NCBI GenBank assembly: GCA_029931535.1 | Contig: JAQPZY010001688.1 | Coordinates: 4,395,001-4,459,000, forward strand | Direction: 5' to 3' | Length of the DNA: 64,000 nucleotides | DNA from: Margaritifera margaritifera | Taxonomy: Eukaryota > Mollusca > Bivalvia > Unionida > Margaritiferidae | Shown: positions 49,301-52,246 of the stretch, piece by piece | Position numbering within the stretch: the stretch's first letter is position 1 | Layout of the letters: every line of letters starts with the position of its first letter | The notes under the pieces: generated by a model | What the model was told of the DNA's origin: nothing | What the model saw: the letters and a program-made list of their open reading frames with translations, nothing else | Databases searched by the model: none | Program-made: the position numbers and the translations under genes

Positions 49301-51812
49301 AGTTAACATTGAATCACTTGATCAAATGTAACTATTTACTGTATATAGTAATACATGATTCTTTACAGTTAACACTGAATCATTTGATTGAATGTAACTA
49401 TTTACTGTATATAGTAATACATGATTCTTTACAGTTAACACTGAATCATTTGATTGAATGTAACTATTTACTGTATACAGTAATACATGATTCTTTACAG
49501 TTAACACTGAATCATTTGATTGAATGTAACTATTTACTGAATACTGTAATGCATGATTCTTTACAGTTAACACTGAATCACTTGATCAAATGTAACTATT
49601 TACTGTATATAGTAATACATGATTCTTTACAGTTAACATTGAATCACTTGATCAAATGTAACTATTTACTGTATATAGTAATACATGATTCTTTACAGTT
49701 AACACTGAATCATTTGATTGAATGTAACTATTTACTGAATACTGTAATGCATGATTCTTTACAGTTAACACTGAATCACTTGATCAAATGTAACTATTTA
49801 CTGTATATAGTAATACATGATTCTTTACAGTTAACATTGAATCACTTGATCAAATGTAACTATTTACTGTATATAGTAATACATGATTCTTTACAGTTAA
49901 CACTGAATCATTTGATTGAATGTAACTATTTACTGTATATAGTAATACATGATTCTTTACAGTTAACACTGAATCATTTGATTGAATGTAACTATTTACT
50001 GAATACTGTAATGCATGATTCTTTACAGTTAACACTGAATCATTTGATTGAATGTAACTATTTACTGTATACAGTAATACATGATTCTTTACAATTAACA
50101 CTGAATCATTTGATTGAATGCAACTATTTACTGTATATAGTAATACATGATTCTTTACAATTAACACTGAATCATTTGACTGAATGCAACTCTTTACTGA
50201 ATACACTATTGCATGATTCTTTACAGTTAACACTGAATCATTTGATTGAATGTAACTATTTACTGTATATAGTAATACATGATTCTTTACAGTTAACACT
50301 GAATCATTTGATTGAATGTAACTATTTACTGAATACTGTAATGCATGATTCTTTACAGTTAACACTGAATCATTTGATTGAATGTAACTATTTACTGTAT
50401 ATAGTAATACATGATTCTTTACAGTTAACACTGAATCATTTGATTGAATGTAACTATTTACTGTATATAGTAATACATGATTCTTTACAATTAACACTGA
50501 ATCATTTGATTGAATGTAACTATTTACTGTATATAGTAATACATGATTCTTTACAGTTAACATTGAATCACTTGATCAAATGTAACTATTTACTGAATAC
50601 ACTAATGCATGATTCTTTACAGTTAACACTGAATCATTTGATCAAATGTAACTATTTACTGAATACACTATTGCATGATTCTTTACAGTTAACATTGAAT
50701 CACTTGATCAAATGTAACTATTTACTGAATACACTAATGCATGATTCTTTACAGTTAACACTGAATCATTTGATCAAATGTAACTATTTACTGTATACAG
50801 TAATACATGATTCTTTACAATTAACACTGAATCATTTGATTGAATGTAACTATTTACTGTATACTGTAATGCATGATTCTTTACAGTTAACACTGAATCA
50901 TTTGATTGAATGTAACTATTTACTGTATTAATTTAGCCGATGTATAGTACATGCCAAGGGTTGATCCAGATCCATTTCTTCTAAAGGTGCTTGTATATTA
51001 TGGTCTACCCTGTTCATTCTATTTAGAATTTCAAGGAAATTAAGTTATGCAATATATATGACAGCAGATATGGGTCAACACTTCACAAGTATGTGCACAT
51101 TTTACTCTGGAATACAATGTAAGCCTAAAATCTACCTCATCTGCAGCTGCAATGTCCACTTTTTCCTCCTCCCCATCTTTCAATATGGTCCCTCGCCAGT
51201 GAAGAAACAGCGCAAGACATTCAAAACGGCGCCTCTGGACTGGATAGTATTGATAGTTCCTCTCCATGCAGACACAGTGCACCGATGTTTCCTTATGGGC
51301 ATTGGTCTTGTTGGGGTTACCTCCATGTTCATGTAGAAATATTCTGAAAGAAATGCACCAACTGCTTTTCTATTATCTTCCAAGGCAAGAAATAAACATC
51401 CTAATATAAACTTTTCTTGATAGGTTTATAAACTTGGAACAAAAAAAATACATTGTTGCCATCATGCATGGTATATATCACTGTAAAGTGGCCATCTAAA
51501 GAACGTATTAGATTAAATTTCAGGTCAATTCCTGTCCATTTTGACAATTTAGTCAAACTATTTCGATGCACATGTTCCTTCTATTTTAATTTGAGGCTAA
51601 TTTAAAAAAAAAAAAACAGCTTACCGAATCAAGCTTTTCATGCCATGGCGAGCTGCATAGTGAAGAGGTGTCTCATGCTGGTGACTGTCACCATATGAAC
51701 AGTTGGGGTCCAGAGCTTTTCGAAGGTCACTTTGGTTGTTATAGAGATTCATGGCAGCAACCTCATCCCCATTCTGGAGATATTTTCGAAATTTTGAGGA
51801 GGAACTTCCCAT
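7541..51812 (-). CDS. ANKIB1: ANKIB1-like RBR E3 ubiquitin ligase gene, 10 coding exons seen, 3' end off the window
   Basis: Seen: ten minus-strand blocks with GT donors, AG acceptors and matching phases read as one protein. Order is a myristoylation-type N-terminus (MGSSSSKF), ankyrin repeats, a long linker, the end of RING1 and the IBR Cys/His cluster. Known: ANKIB1 is an Ariadne-type RBR ligase. RING1 recruits the charged E2, RING2 takes ubiquitin onto a catalytic cysteine, and IBR lies between them. The first seven exons sum to 918 nt, exactly 306 codons. The next visible exon begins at the third base of a codon, so one exon of length 3n+2, expected to encode most of RING1, is missing from view. 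RING2 and the C-terminus are expected left of position 1. Introns occupy more than 95% of the span and are loaded with transposons and satellites. The family assignment is firm; whether this copy is functional is open because of the unseen exon. Confidence 0.93.
7637..8699. other. intron sequence with a (TA)n/(CA)n microsatellite
   Basis: Contains an A/T dinucleotide run from 7866 followed by a CA run to 7936. The rest is ordinary AT-rich intron of ANKIB1 with no recognisable element. The long reading frame across the microsatellite is an artefact of the TA repeat. Confidence 0.7.
8700..9556 (+). repeat. long interspersed repeat family B (imperfect internal monomers)
   Basis: Internally repetitive: phrases such as CTAAGGAAGCCACA and AACATTCCTACCAA recur about every 140 bases, six times. 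The 3' end reads GACAGACAACAGACGATGAA, then CCTTATGGCCAGGTGAGCTAAAAA. The same architecture and a similar tail (GACGGACAGATGAC ... CCAGTAGAGCTAAAAA) occur in family A, so the two look related. No coding region is visible. It ends just before the exon 10 donor. Confidence 0.65.
9589..9758 (-). CDS. ANKIB1: ANKIB1 coding exon 10: IBR zinc cluster
   Basis: 170 bp: 56 codons plus two bases, phase 0 in. It reads [20 protein letters not shown], with the CPxPGC zinc ligands typical of IBR, and later [11 protein letters not shown] with the Cys/His ligands. The middle, Ser-rich part differs in length from the vertebrate protein. The acceptor is catttcccag|GCA and the donor is TGCTG|GTACGT. Repeat family B ends only about 30 bases downstream of the donor. 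Confidence 0.95.
9921..10420. repeat. 46 bp tandem array, about 11 copies
   Basis: The unit contains GATAGTGTACTGAAACACAC, then AAATAGAGTATTCCATGATG and TGTTC. One unit near 10256 has lost about 17 bp. Three 46 bp units equal 46 codons, so several frames stay open; the apparent proteins of about 150 residues are repeat artefacts. Confidence 0.93.
10440..13620 (-). mobile_element. second DIRS-type element, decayed
   Basis: The left end (10440-10640) resembles the terminus of the first DIRS copy: TCTCTGAGAATACTGACCCA, a following TTCCAGCCCTCC and a tract ending CCAATAGGTGG. Reverse-transcriptase-like blocks lie at 13410-12620 on the minus strand and recombinase-like sequence at 12000-11700. 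The right inverted terminus is not clear. The 10660-11690 part does not match the first copy and may be an insertion or a different internal region. Confidence 0.65.
12620..13410 (-). pseudogene. DIRS reverse transcriptase, second copy
   Basis: [20 protein letters not shown] corresponds to the DIRS 'DLxDAYLHVPIHP' block. [20 protein letters not shown] corresponds to the 'Y.F..LPFGLS.AP' motif. [15 protein letters not shown] sequence (reading [11 protein letters not shown]) marks the YxDD region in which the second Asp is lost. Several frame breaks separate these blocks, so it is inactive. Confidence 0.8.
13621..14546. other. intron sequence without recognised features
   Basis: AT-rich ANKIB1 intron. 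The start may hold the undetermined right end of the second DIRS copy. Nothing else is supported. Confidence 0.5.
14547..14745. mobile_element. MITE with ~40 bp inverted termini
   Basis: The left end starts GGGCTGTTCCAGTAAAACAT and continues ACTTGGGACCCAGGGAAGG. The right end is its reverse complement with few changes: CTTCCCTGGGTAC, then GTTTTTATGGAACAGCCC. The total is 199 bp with an A/T-rich core and no coding sequence. The family is not assigned because the target duplication is not clear. It lies about 135 bases downstream of the exon 9 donor. Confidence 0.85.
14881..15025 (-). CDS. ANKIB1: ANKIB1 coding exon 9 (RING1 C-terminal part into IBR)
   Basis: 145 bp, entering at the third base of a codon (xxT) and then 48 codons. 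It reads [20 protein letters not shown], then [20 protein letters not shown] and RYLQFDIK, matching human NLKIQEGEAHNIFCPAY.C..LVPVD.IE. It carries the last RING1 cysteine pair (CPGYSC). The acceptor is gttttacag|T and the donor is ATCAAA|GTAAGT. Joining exon 7 directly to this exon would read out of frame, so an intervening exon of length 3n+2 is required. Confidence 0.95.
15026..16039. other. intron sequence before the Polinton remnant
   Basis: Ordinary AT-rich intron. I looked here for the missing RING1 exon (CxxC pairs, CGHDFC-like block, a phase-2 donor) and did not find it. Confidence 0.5.
16280..17184 (-). pseudogene. Polinton major capsid protein (double jelly-roll), broken
   Basis: Conserved blocks appear in the expected order: [30 protein letters not shown] followed by LYTRVLHHH, the [14 protein letters not shown] block, and the FCNPHINKL then [10 protein letters not shown] block. 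These match the hexon-like capsid proteins of Polintons and adintoviruses. Lesions: a frameshift in an A-run near 16997, a stop at 16914-16916, a frameshift near 16675 and a stop near 16283, after which the usual C-terminal region is not recognisable. It is inactive and located in an ANKIB1 intron, on the host gene's strand. Confidence 0.85.
17670..18780 (-). pseudogene. decayed coding block of the Polinton remnant, unassigned
   Basis: Open minus-strand stretches in two frames (18632-18309 and 17908-17669) contain [37 protein letters not shown] and [20 protein letters not shown]. They are joined by frame changes, with a stop near 18658. Codon-like texture and position upstream of the capsid gene suggest another virion gene, perhaps a minor capsid protein, but I recognise no family. 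Confidence 0.4.
18892..19270. repeat. 48 bp tandem array, 8 copies, within a reading frame
   Basis: The unit contains ATGCAGCAACCAGGCAGGTC, then AGCATCATG.TCACTGACCC and AAACTACA, with period 48 (16 codons). It is open on both strands: [16 protein letters not shown] on plus and [16 protein letters not shown] on minus. The plus frame continues past the array into a non-repeat segment up to 19427 ([20 protein letters not shown] follows). Whether it was ever translated is unknown. Confidence 0.9.
19800..20144 (+). CDS. intact 114-codon frame in the Polinton region, jelly-roll-like, unassigned
   Basis: Starts [18 protein letters not shown] and contains [17 protein letters not shown], then [16 protein letters not shown]. 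The alternating hydrophobic pattern and the 'NGVIWAHND' type turn resemble small C1q/TNF-like or viral jelly-roll domains, which is only an impression. No disabling change is seen, unlike the neighbouring capsid gene. Its strand is opposite to the capsid gene. It could be a virion-surface or accessory gene of the Polinton. Confidence 0.4.
   Translation: MSGYYRWNSMQNFQNIGGFTLSNNNNTITVLGTSFYFLNHGNHDDRTWALLSICVNGVIWAHNDSSNQSAIPTNVPHKSFTSSFASLFAVGDKILCEGLNVNAQVLGFSASFDA
20192..21515. other. intron sequence between Polinton and hAT remnants
   Basis: A decayed minus-strand stretch at about 20520-20700 has codon-like texture (it reads [17 protein letters not shown]) but no identifiable domain. It was also searched for the RING1 exon without success. 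The remainder is AT-rich and featureless. Confidence 0.4.
21516..22078 (+). pseudogene. hAT transposase C-terminal (dimerisation) fragment
   Basis: Two abutting frames give [13 protein letters not shown] then [20 protein letters not shown] followed by [15 protein letters not shown]. The '[14 protein letters not shown]' block followed by LL..K.N is the hallmark of the hAT C-terminal dimerisation region. A stop at 21750 separates the parts, and the N-terminal zinc finger and catalytic domains are absent. Typical hAT transposases are over 500 residues, so this is a small relic. Confidence 0.75.
22079..22777. other. intron with (TAT)n microsatellite
   Basis: A TAT/ATT trinucleotide run (22286-22325) is followed by a duplicated short segment containing CCAGCATGCTTTGCAGAACT and a second shorter run to 22371. 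Otherwise AT-rich intron. Confidence 0.7.
22778..23028. repeat. 51 bp tandem array, 5 copies
   Basis: The unit contains TGACCAGTATCATGGTATAA, then ATGACTATAACTGCATTATA and AGCCTGACAGT. Period 51 equals 17 codons, which keeps a minus-strand frame open; no protein is implied. Confidence 0.92.
23358..23563 (+). mobile_element. tRNA-derived SINE
   Basis: The head resembles a tRNA: GGAGCTGCAGTGATGCGGTG, TTGGTAGGTTGTCAGAC (A-box area) and GGTCACAGGTTTTATACC (degenerate B box). The body has CTCAGTGTGTCCTTGGGAAA then GGCACTTAGCTCC, the conserved central domain shared by many mollusc SINEs. The tail is A-rich. Related copies are at 45232, 45449 and 39003. Confidence 0.85.
24014..24177 (-). CDS. ANKIB1: ANKIB1 coding exon 7: linker before RING1
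   Basis: 164 bp (residues 252-306), ending in phase 0 at PSPDAI|GTAAGT. It starts (G)AG TGG TCA, giving [20 protein letters not shown], which matches human [36 protein letters not shown] then matches the human Ser/Pro-rich stretch just before RING1. The acceptor is ttttttatag|AG. RING1 should follow at once, but no exon with the expected CxxC and CGHDFC-type ligands was found downstream before 15025. Confidence 0.95.
24178..26317. other. intron 6 sequence, no recognised element
   Basis: AT-rich ANKIB1 intron. Short open frames at 24493 and 25469 carry no known domain. Nothing is supported. Confidence 0.5.
26318..26700. repeat. dispersed repeat, copy 1 of 2
   Basis: Shares blocks with 44861-45055: the AAATGTTGGCCC phrase, the CATAAAAGACA.AAAAC phrase, GAGTTGATAAAAACCC and the ATTACTGTTCTTAA-like phrase. 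This copy has about 110 extra bases after the first block (26465-26570) that look like part of a SINE tail. The family is not recognised. Confidence 0.6.
26701..28690. other. intron 6 sequence, no recognised element
   Basis: AT-rich ANKIB1 intron with short unsupported reading frames only. Confidence 0.5.
28691..30486. mobile_element. TA-flanked DNA transposon with AAGTCTTGGGACA termini and subterminal repeats
   Basis: Flanked by TA (28689-28690, 30487-30488). The left end begins CCGTAATGACGGCAAGTCTT; the reverse complement of the right end begins CTGTAATGACAGTAAGTCTT. The core motif AAGTCTTGGGACA recurs several times near each end (about 28703, 28724 and 28816 on the left; 30382 variant, 30422 and 30460 on the right), as transposase-binding subterminal repeats do. 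No transposase is visible in the 1.8 kb, so it is non-autonomous. TA target use suggests the Tc1/mariner superfamily. Confidence 0.8.
30624..30744 (-). CDS. ANKIB1: ANKIB1 coding exon 6: conserved linker helix
   Basis: 121 bp, 40 codons plus one base (residues 212-251). It contains [20 protein letters not shown], nearly identical to human [21 protein letters not shown]. The acceptor is tttttgccag|GAG and the donor is CACTATG|GTAATA. The terminal G joins AG of exon 7 to make Glu ([13 protein letters not shown]). The exon sits between two DNA transposons, 28691-30486 and 31118-32696. Confidence 0.95.
31118..32696 (+). mobile_element. Tigger-like DNA transposon, decayed
   Basis: Flanked by TA (31116-31117, 32697-32698). 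The left terminus is GAGTAAAACCTGTCTTATGC; the reverse complement of the right terminus is CAGTAAAACCTGTCTTGAGA. CAGTAAAACCTGTC-type ends are typical of Tigger. An N-terminal transposase piece lies at 32205-32370. A segment of about 228 bp is tandemly duplicated inside (31281-31508 and 31509-31730), with a CAA-rich insertion in the second copy. Confidence 0.85.
32205..32370 (+). pseudogene. Tigger transposase N-terminal helix-turn-helix fragment
   Basis: Starts [14 protein letters not shown], then a stop, then [20 protein letters not shown] and [17 protein letters not shown]. This is the CENP-B/pogo-type N-terminal HTH ('L...EK..VI...E.G......A...GV.KTQI..I...K'). The remaining transposase is missing. 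Confidence 0.8.
32699..32990. other. short intron segment with a poly-C run
   Basis: A run of 14 C (32738-32751) lies in otherwise AT-rich intron downstream of the exon 5 donor. No other feature. Confidence 0.7.
32991..33044 (-). CDS. ANKIB1: ANKIB1 coding exon 5: acidic linker, 54 bp
   Basis: Eighteen codons, phase 0 at both ends (residues 194-211). It reads [18 protein letters not shown] and corresponds to the human segment following SQMVFSRDPEAEEIEAEY. The acceptor is tttatttcag|AAT and the donor is AGTGAG|GTGAGA. The segment is short and poorly conserved; assignment rests on the splice sites, phase and position. Confidence 0.85.
33293..33503. repeat. ~120 bp tandem duplication, 2 copies
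   Basis: Both copies carry GCTTCTGTCAAACCACTAAA, AAGTTC, CATCTAAGATGCTAATGTTA-like and AAATACATC blocks, spaced about 120 bases apart. Divergence is moderate. Confidence 0.8.
33504..34289. other. intron 4 sequence with an unsupported 147-codon frame
   Basis: A minus-strand frame at 34266-33823 is open for 147 codons and an overlapping frame is also open. No domain is recognised and no splice sites support it; it could be old transposon sequence. Confidence 0.3.
34290..34440 (-). mobile_element. tRNA-derived SINE fragment
   Basis: Read on the minus strand it has GGGTGGTCGCATGGGTTCGA then GTCTCGGTTCGACC. GGGTTCGAGTC fits a Pol III B box. The upstream A-box part and the central domain are not clear, so the copy is truncated. 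Confidence 0.5.
34441..35230. other. low-complexity Trp/Gly-like stretch, noncoding
   Basis: Rich in GGTCAGTTGGC and CTGGATGG-type repeats, which keep several plus-strand frames open. No protein is supported. Confidence 0.45.
35231..37091 (+). repeat. long interspersed repeat family A, copy 1
   Basis: Begins GAGTCACTAGAAGGGACTGA and ends TCTATGACCAGTAGAGCTAA. In between, an imperfect monomer of about 130 bp recurs: phrases such as GCACCATTTTCATTTAGGAC, CAACTAGACATCATAAGAAG, TCTTTTGGTGAAAACCCCAT and ATTTTCAAGATGGCCACC. Copies 2-4 lie at 43228, 54460 and 56945, all in the same orientation. No coding sequence is seen. Transposition mechanism is unknown. Confidence 0.8.
37380..38740 (-). mobile_element. 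third DIRS-type fragment (RT start and ORF1)
   Basis: The minus-strand RT start reads [14 protein letters not shown], then [20 protein letters not shown] and [15 protein letters not shown], an unmistakable DIRS pattern. Upstream, at 38430-38023, a 135-codon frame (containing [17 protein letters not shown] and [16 protein letters not shown]) resembles the DIRS ORF1 product. RNase H, recombinase and clear inverted ends are absent. Confidence 0.8.
38023..38430 (-). pseudogene. DIRS ORF1 (gag-like) frame
   Basis: 135 codons. Helical, with [20 protein letters not shown] and [20 protein letters not shown], as in DIRS ORF1 proteins that precede the reverse transcriptase. The start codon is uncertain, and it is followed by RT sequence on the same strand (37680-37437). 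Confidence 0.5.
39003..39180 (-). mobile_element. tRNA-derived SINE, minus strand
   Basis: Read on minus: GATCAGTTGGTAGTGTTGGA (A-box area), then a degraded B-box region, then CCTCGGTGTGTCCTTTGGAA and AGGCATTTAGCCC (the central domain shared with the other SINEs here), then a tail with AAAAGTGCCAATAAAACC. Confidence 0.75.
39996..40121 (-). CDS. ANKIB1: ANKIB1 coding exon 4: ankyrin repeat
   Basis: 126 bp, phase 0 at both ends (residues 152-193). It begins [14 protein letters not shown] and continues [19 protein letters not shown], matching human LLVKHGGDLFAENENKDTPCDCAE. The acceptor is gactttgcag|TTG and the donor is TTCTCT|GTAAGG. The 37 bp array begins about 25 bases upstream of this exon, at 40146, close enough to cover its branch-point region. 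Confidence 0.95.
40146..40586. repeat. 37 bp tandem array, about 12 copies
   Basis: The unit contains ATAACATTATACTGTATATA, then ACAATTACATTGATCAC. Some units lack a few bases (40310, 40420, 40440, 40510). It begins 25 bases upstream of exon 4. Confidence 0.93.
40587..41040. other. intron 3 sequence between two arrays
   Basis: AT-rich intron; nothing recognised. Confidence 0.5.
41041..41439. repeat. 47 bp tandem array, 8-9 imperfect copies
   Basis: The unit contains AGTTGGAGTCAAGTAATGTC, then ATAGTGCCATGCAAAACCTA and TCATGTT. One unit near 41300 is shortened. The last unit is followed by an inverted copy (see 41409-41486). Confidence 0.88.
41409..41486. repeat. hairpin-forming inverted pair at the end of the 47 bp array
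   Basis: Arms 41409-41435 and 41460-41486 match at 25 of 27 positions as reverse complements, with a 24-base spacer. The left arm starts AGTGCCATGCAGAA; the right arm ends TTCTGCATGGCACT. Confidence 0.9.
41690..42025 (+). mobile_element. Tigger/pogo-like fragment with transposase N-terminus
   Basis: Plus-strand translation at 41693-41815 reads [20 protein letters not shown] then [19 protein letters not shown], the pogo/Tigger N-terminal HTH pattern ('SYT..FKL.VI.YAE..GNRAAG..F.V....VR.W'). The distal end carries GTGTGCGTTATATACACC and AAAATATGGTA, typical terminal sequence of such elements. The left terminus is not seen. Confidence 0.7.
42026..42390. repeat. ~150 bp imperfect tandem pair with GATCAAAATTGGATCAGAA motif
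   Basis: Two copies of a block with CACTCATTATCAAACTC, then TCCAAGT.TGATCAAAATTG and GATCAGAA, followed by AACAAG. A diverged third copy begins at 42340 and a related one at 41480-41660. Confidence 0.7.
42391..43227. other. intron 3 sequence, no recognised element
   Basis: AT-rich; short open frames on both strands have no known domain. Confidence 0.5.
43228..44467 (+). repeat. long interspersed repeat family A, copy 2
   Basis: Begins AACAAGAGTCCCTCAAAGGG, carries about eight imperfect ~130 bp monomers (GCAGCCATATTGGATGTACA, GCACCATTTTCATTTA, TCATAAGAAGTCTTTTAGTG), then the tail TGCGTGCAAAGTTTCAAGGC, GACGGACAGATGAC and CCAGTAGAGCTAAAAA. It ends five bases before the donor end of exon 3 (44473). 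Confidence 0.85.
44473..44529 (-). CDS. ANKIB1: ANKIB1 coding exon 3: ankyrin helix pair, 57 bp
   Basis: Nineteen codons, phase 0 at both ends (residues 133-151). It reads [19 protein letters not shown], a canonical ankyrin repeat core (TALHYAA..G). The acceptor is tttttgcag|AAG and the donor is GTGGAG|GTAAGG. It lies directly beside a family A repeat ending at 44467. Being 57 bp and symmetric, it could be skipped without a frameshift. The intron before it carries the 66 bp satellite. Confidence 0.95.
44861..45055. repeat. dispersed repeat, copy 2 of 2
   Basis: Matches 26318-26700 in order and orientation (CAGCAGTGATTGTAAACAT, AAAATGTTGGCCC, CATAAAAGACATAAAAC, GAGTTGATAAAAACCC). The family is unknown. 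Confidence 0.6.
45232..45411 (+). mobile_element. tRNA-derived SINE with well preserved A and B boxes
   Basis: The head has TGTAGCTCAGTTGGTAGAG (A box) and GGTCACAGGTTCGATACC (B box), close to a genuine tRNA. The body has CTGACTGCCTCAGTTAGCTC but lacks most of the 'GTGTCCTTGGG' domain, perhaps by deletion. The A-rich tail holds AAAACCAACAAAAAC. Confidence 0.85.
45449..45630 (+). mobile_element. tRNA-derived SINE, second subfamily
   Basis: The head has ATGGTGGCACAGTAATTAGT and GTGTGGGTTCAAATCC (B box). The central domain is intact: GTGTGTCCTTGGGCAAGGCA then CTTTACTGC. The tail is rich in AAAACC. The head differs from the copy just upstream while the central domain agrees, as in SINE families that swap tRNA heads. 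Confidence 0.85.
45631..47172. other. intron 2 sequence before the satellite
   Basis: AT-rich with a short CT run at 46183-46193. An open minus-strand frame at 46504-46268 has no known domain. Nothing else is seen. Confidence 0.5.
47173..50935. repeat. 66 bp satellite array, about 57 copies, in ANKIB1 intron 2
   Basis: The unit contains ATGATTCTTTACAGTTAACA, then CTGAATCATTTGATTGAATG, TAACTATTTACTGTATATAG and TAATAC. Period 66 is exact throughout. Variants recur as linked sets: GATTGAATG or GATCAAATG, and ATATAGTAATAC, ATACTGTAATGC or ACACTAATGC. Because 66 is 22 codons, the array stays open on plus ([16 protein letters not shown] core) and minus ([20 protein letters not shown] core), mimicking a 1252-codon frame. 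Synonymous sites do not vary more than others, so I treat it as noncoding. Confidence 0.97.
50936..51135. other. intron segment next to exon 2
   Basis: Short ordinary sequence between the satellite and the exon 2 donor. Nothing recognised. Confidence 0.6.
51136..51343 (-). CDS. ANKIB1: ANKIB1 coding exon 2: ankyrin region
   Basis: 208 bp, completing codon 63 (CG|A) and coding residues 64-132. The acceptor is tttctttcag|A and the donor is GATGAG|GTAGAT, leaving phase 0. It contains [20 protein letters not shown], which aligns with the human GNPNKRN.HNETSMHLLCM segment, followed by a basic stretch and an acidic segment ending IAAADE. Together with exons 1 and 3 it forms the ankyrin array that likely binds substrates or partners. 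Confidence 0.95.
51344..51624. other. intron 1 (281 bp)
   Basis: Complete short intron between coding exons 1 and 2: donor GTAAGC at 51624, acceptor CAG at 51344-51346, with a T-rich stretch before the acceptor. No inserted element. It is by far the shortest intron of the gene here. Confidence 0.9.
51625..51812 (-). CDS. ANKIB1: ANKIB1 coding exon 1: start codon, N-terminus, first ankyrin repeat
   Basis: Encodes residues 1-62 plus two bases of codon 63. The start is the ATG at 51812 in good context (AAAATGG, A at -3 and G at +4). MGSSSSKF fits the N-myristoylation pattern (Gly2, Ser6, Lys7), and ANKIB1 proteins in vertebrates begin the same way (MGN...KF). [11 protein letters not shown] near the end is a classic ankyrin helix. 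The donor is CG|GTAAGC with GT at 51624-51623. An acceptor (tttgcag|g) at 51846-51845 suggests this exon begins at 51844 with 32 bases of 5'UTR, and that a noncoding exon lies upstream. Confidence 0.95.
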
Positions 51813-51912
51813 TTTAGTTTGCCACTAAGTTTACATTTATTAACCTGCAAACAGAAAAAAATATATGAAAGAAAACAAAATTTTGAAAAAGCAATTTTTT
51901 TTAGTAAATGAG

Positions 51913-52246
51913 GTTTCTCTGGGAATACTTACCTGATCAAACTGATGGCCAGAGATGATGGAGTCTACTGGTAGTGTGTGTTATATATATTTCAGTAATT
52001 TCCACTACCAGCCAAAGTTATACATATAAAAAAAAACAAAAAATTATCCAGCGCATGACTAGCCCCATGTTGGCCTGGTTACGAAGATCAGAGGTTGGTA
52101 TCACCAACAGTGTCTGTGATTCTGATAGCATCAGCGTGATGTCCCAAAAGAAAGAGATTAAGAAACGAAGGATGGGGTTTAACACTAAATGGAAGATTTT
52201 ATAACCTTGGGTGGAAATTGCTGGATCAGATGGTAAGTTTTCCATA
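51913..52246. mobile_element. possible small inverted-repeat element with a DIRS-like terminus
   Basis: The left end, CTCTGGGAATACTTACCTGA, resembles the DIRS termini at 2582 and 10448 (TCTGAGAATACTTACC). The right end, read in reverse, is GGAAAACTTACCATCTGATC. The inverted match is moderate and no target duplication was established. No coding content is recognised in the 334 bp. Confidence 0.4.

Noticed and set aside
47173..50931. A 1252-codon plus-strand frame and minus-strand frames of up to 371 codons
   Set aside because: They are by-products of a stop-free 66 bp unit repeated in phase. No domain, no splice context, and variation is not concentrated at third codon positions.
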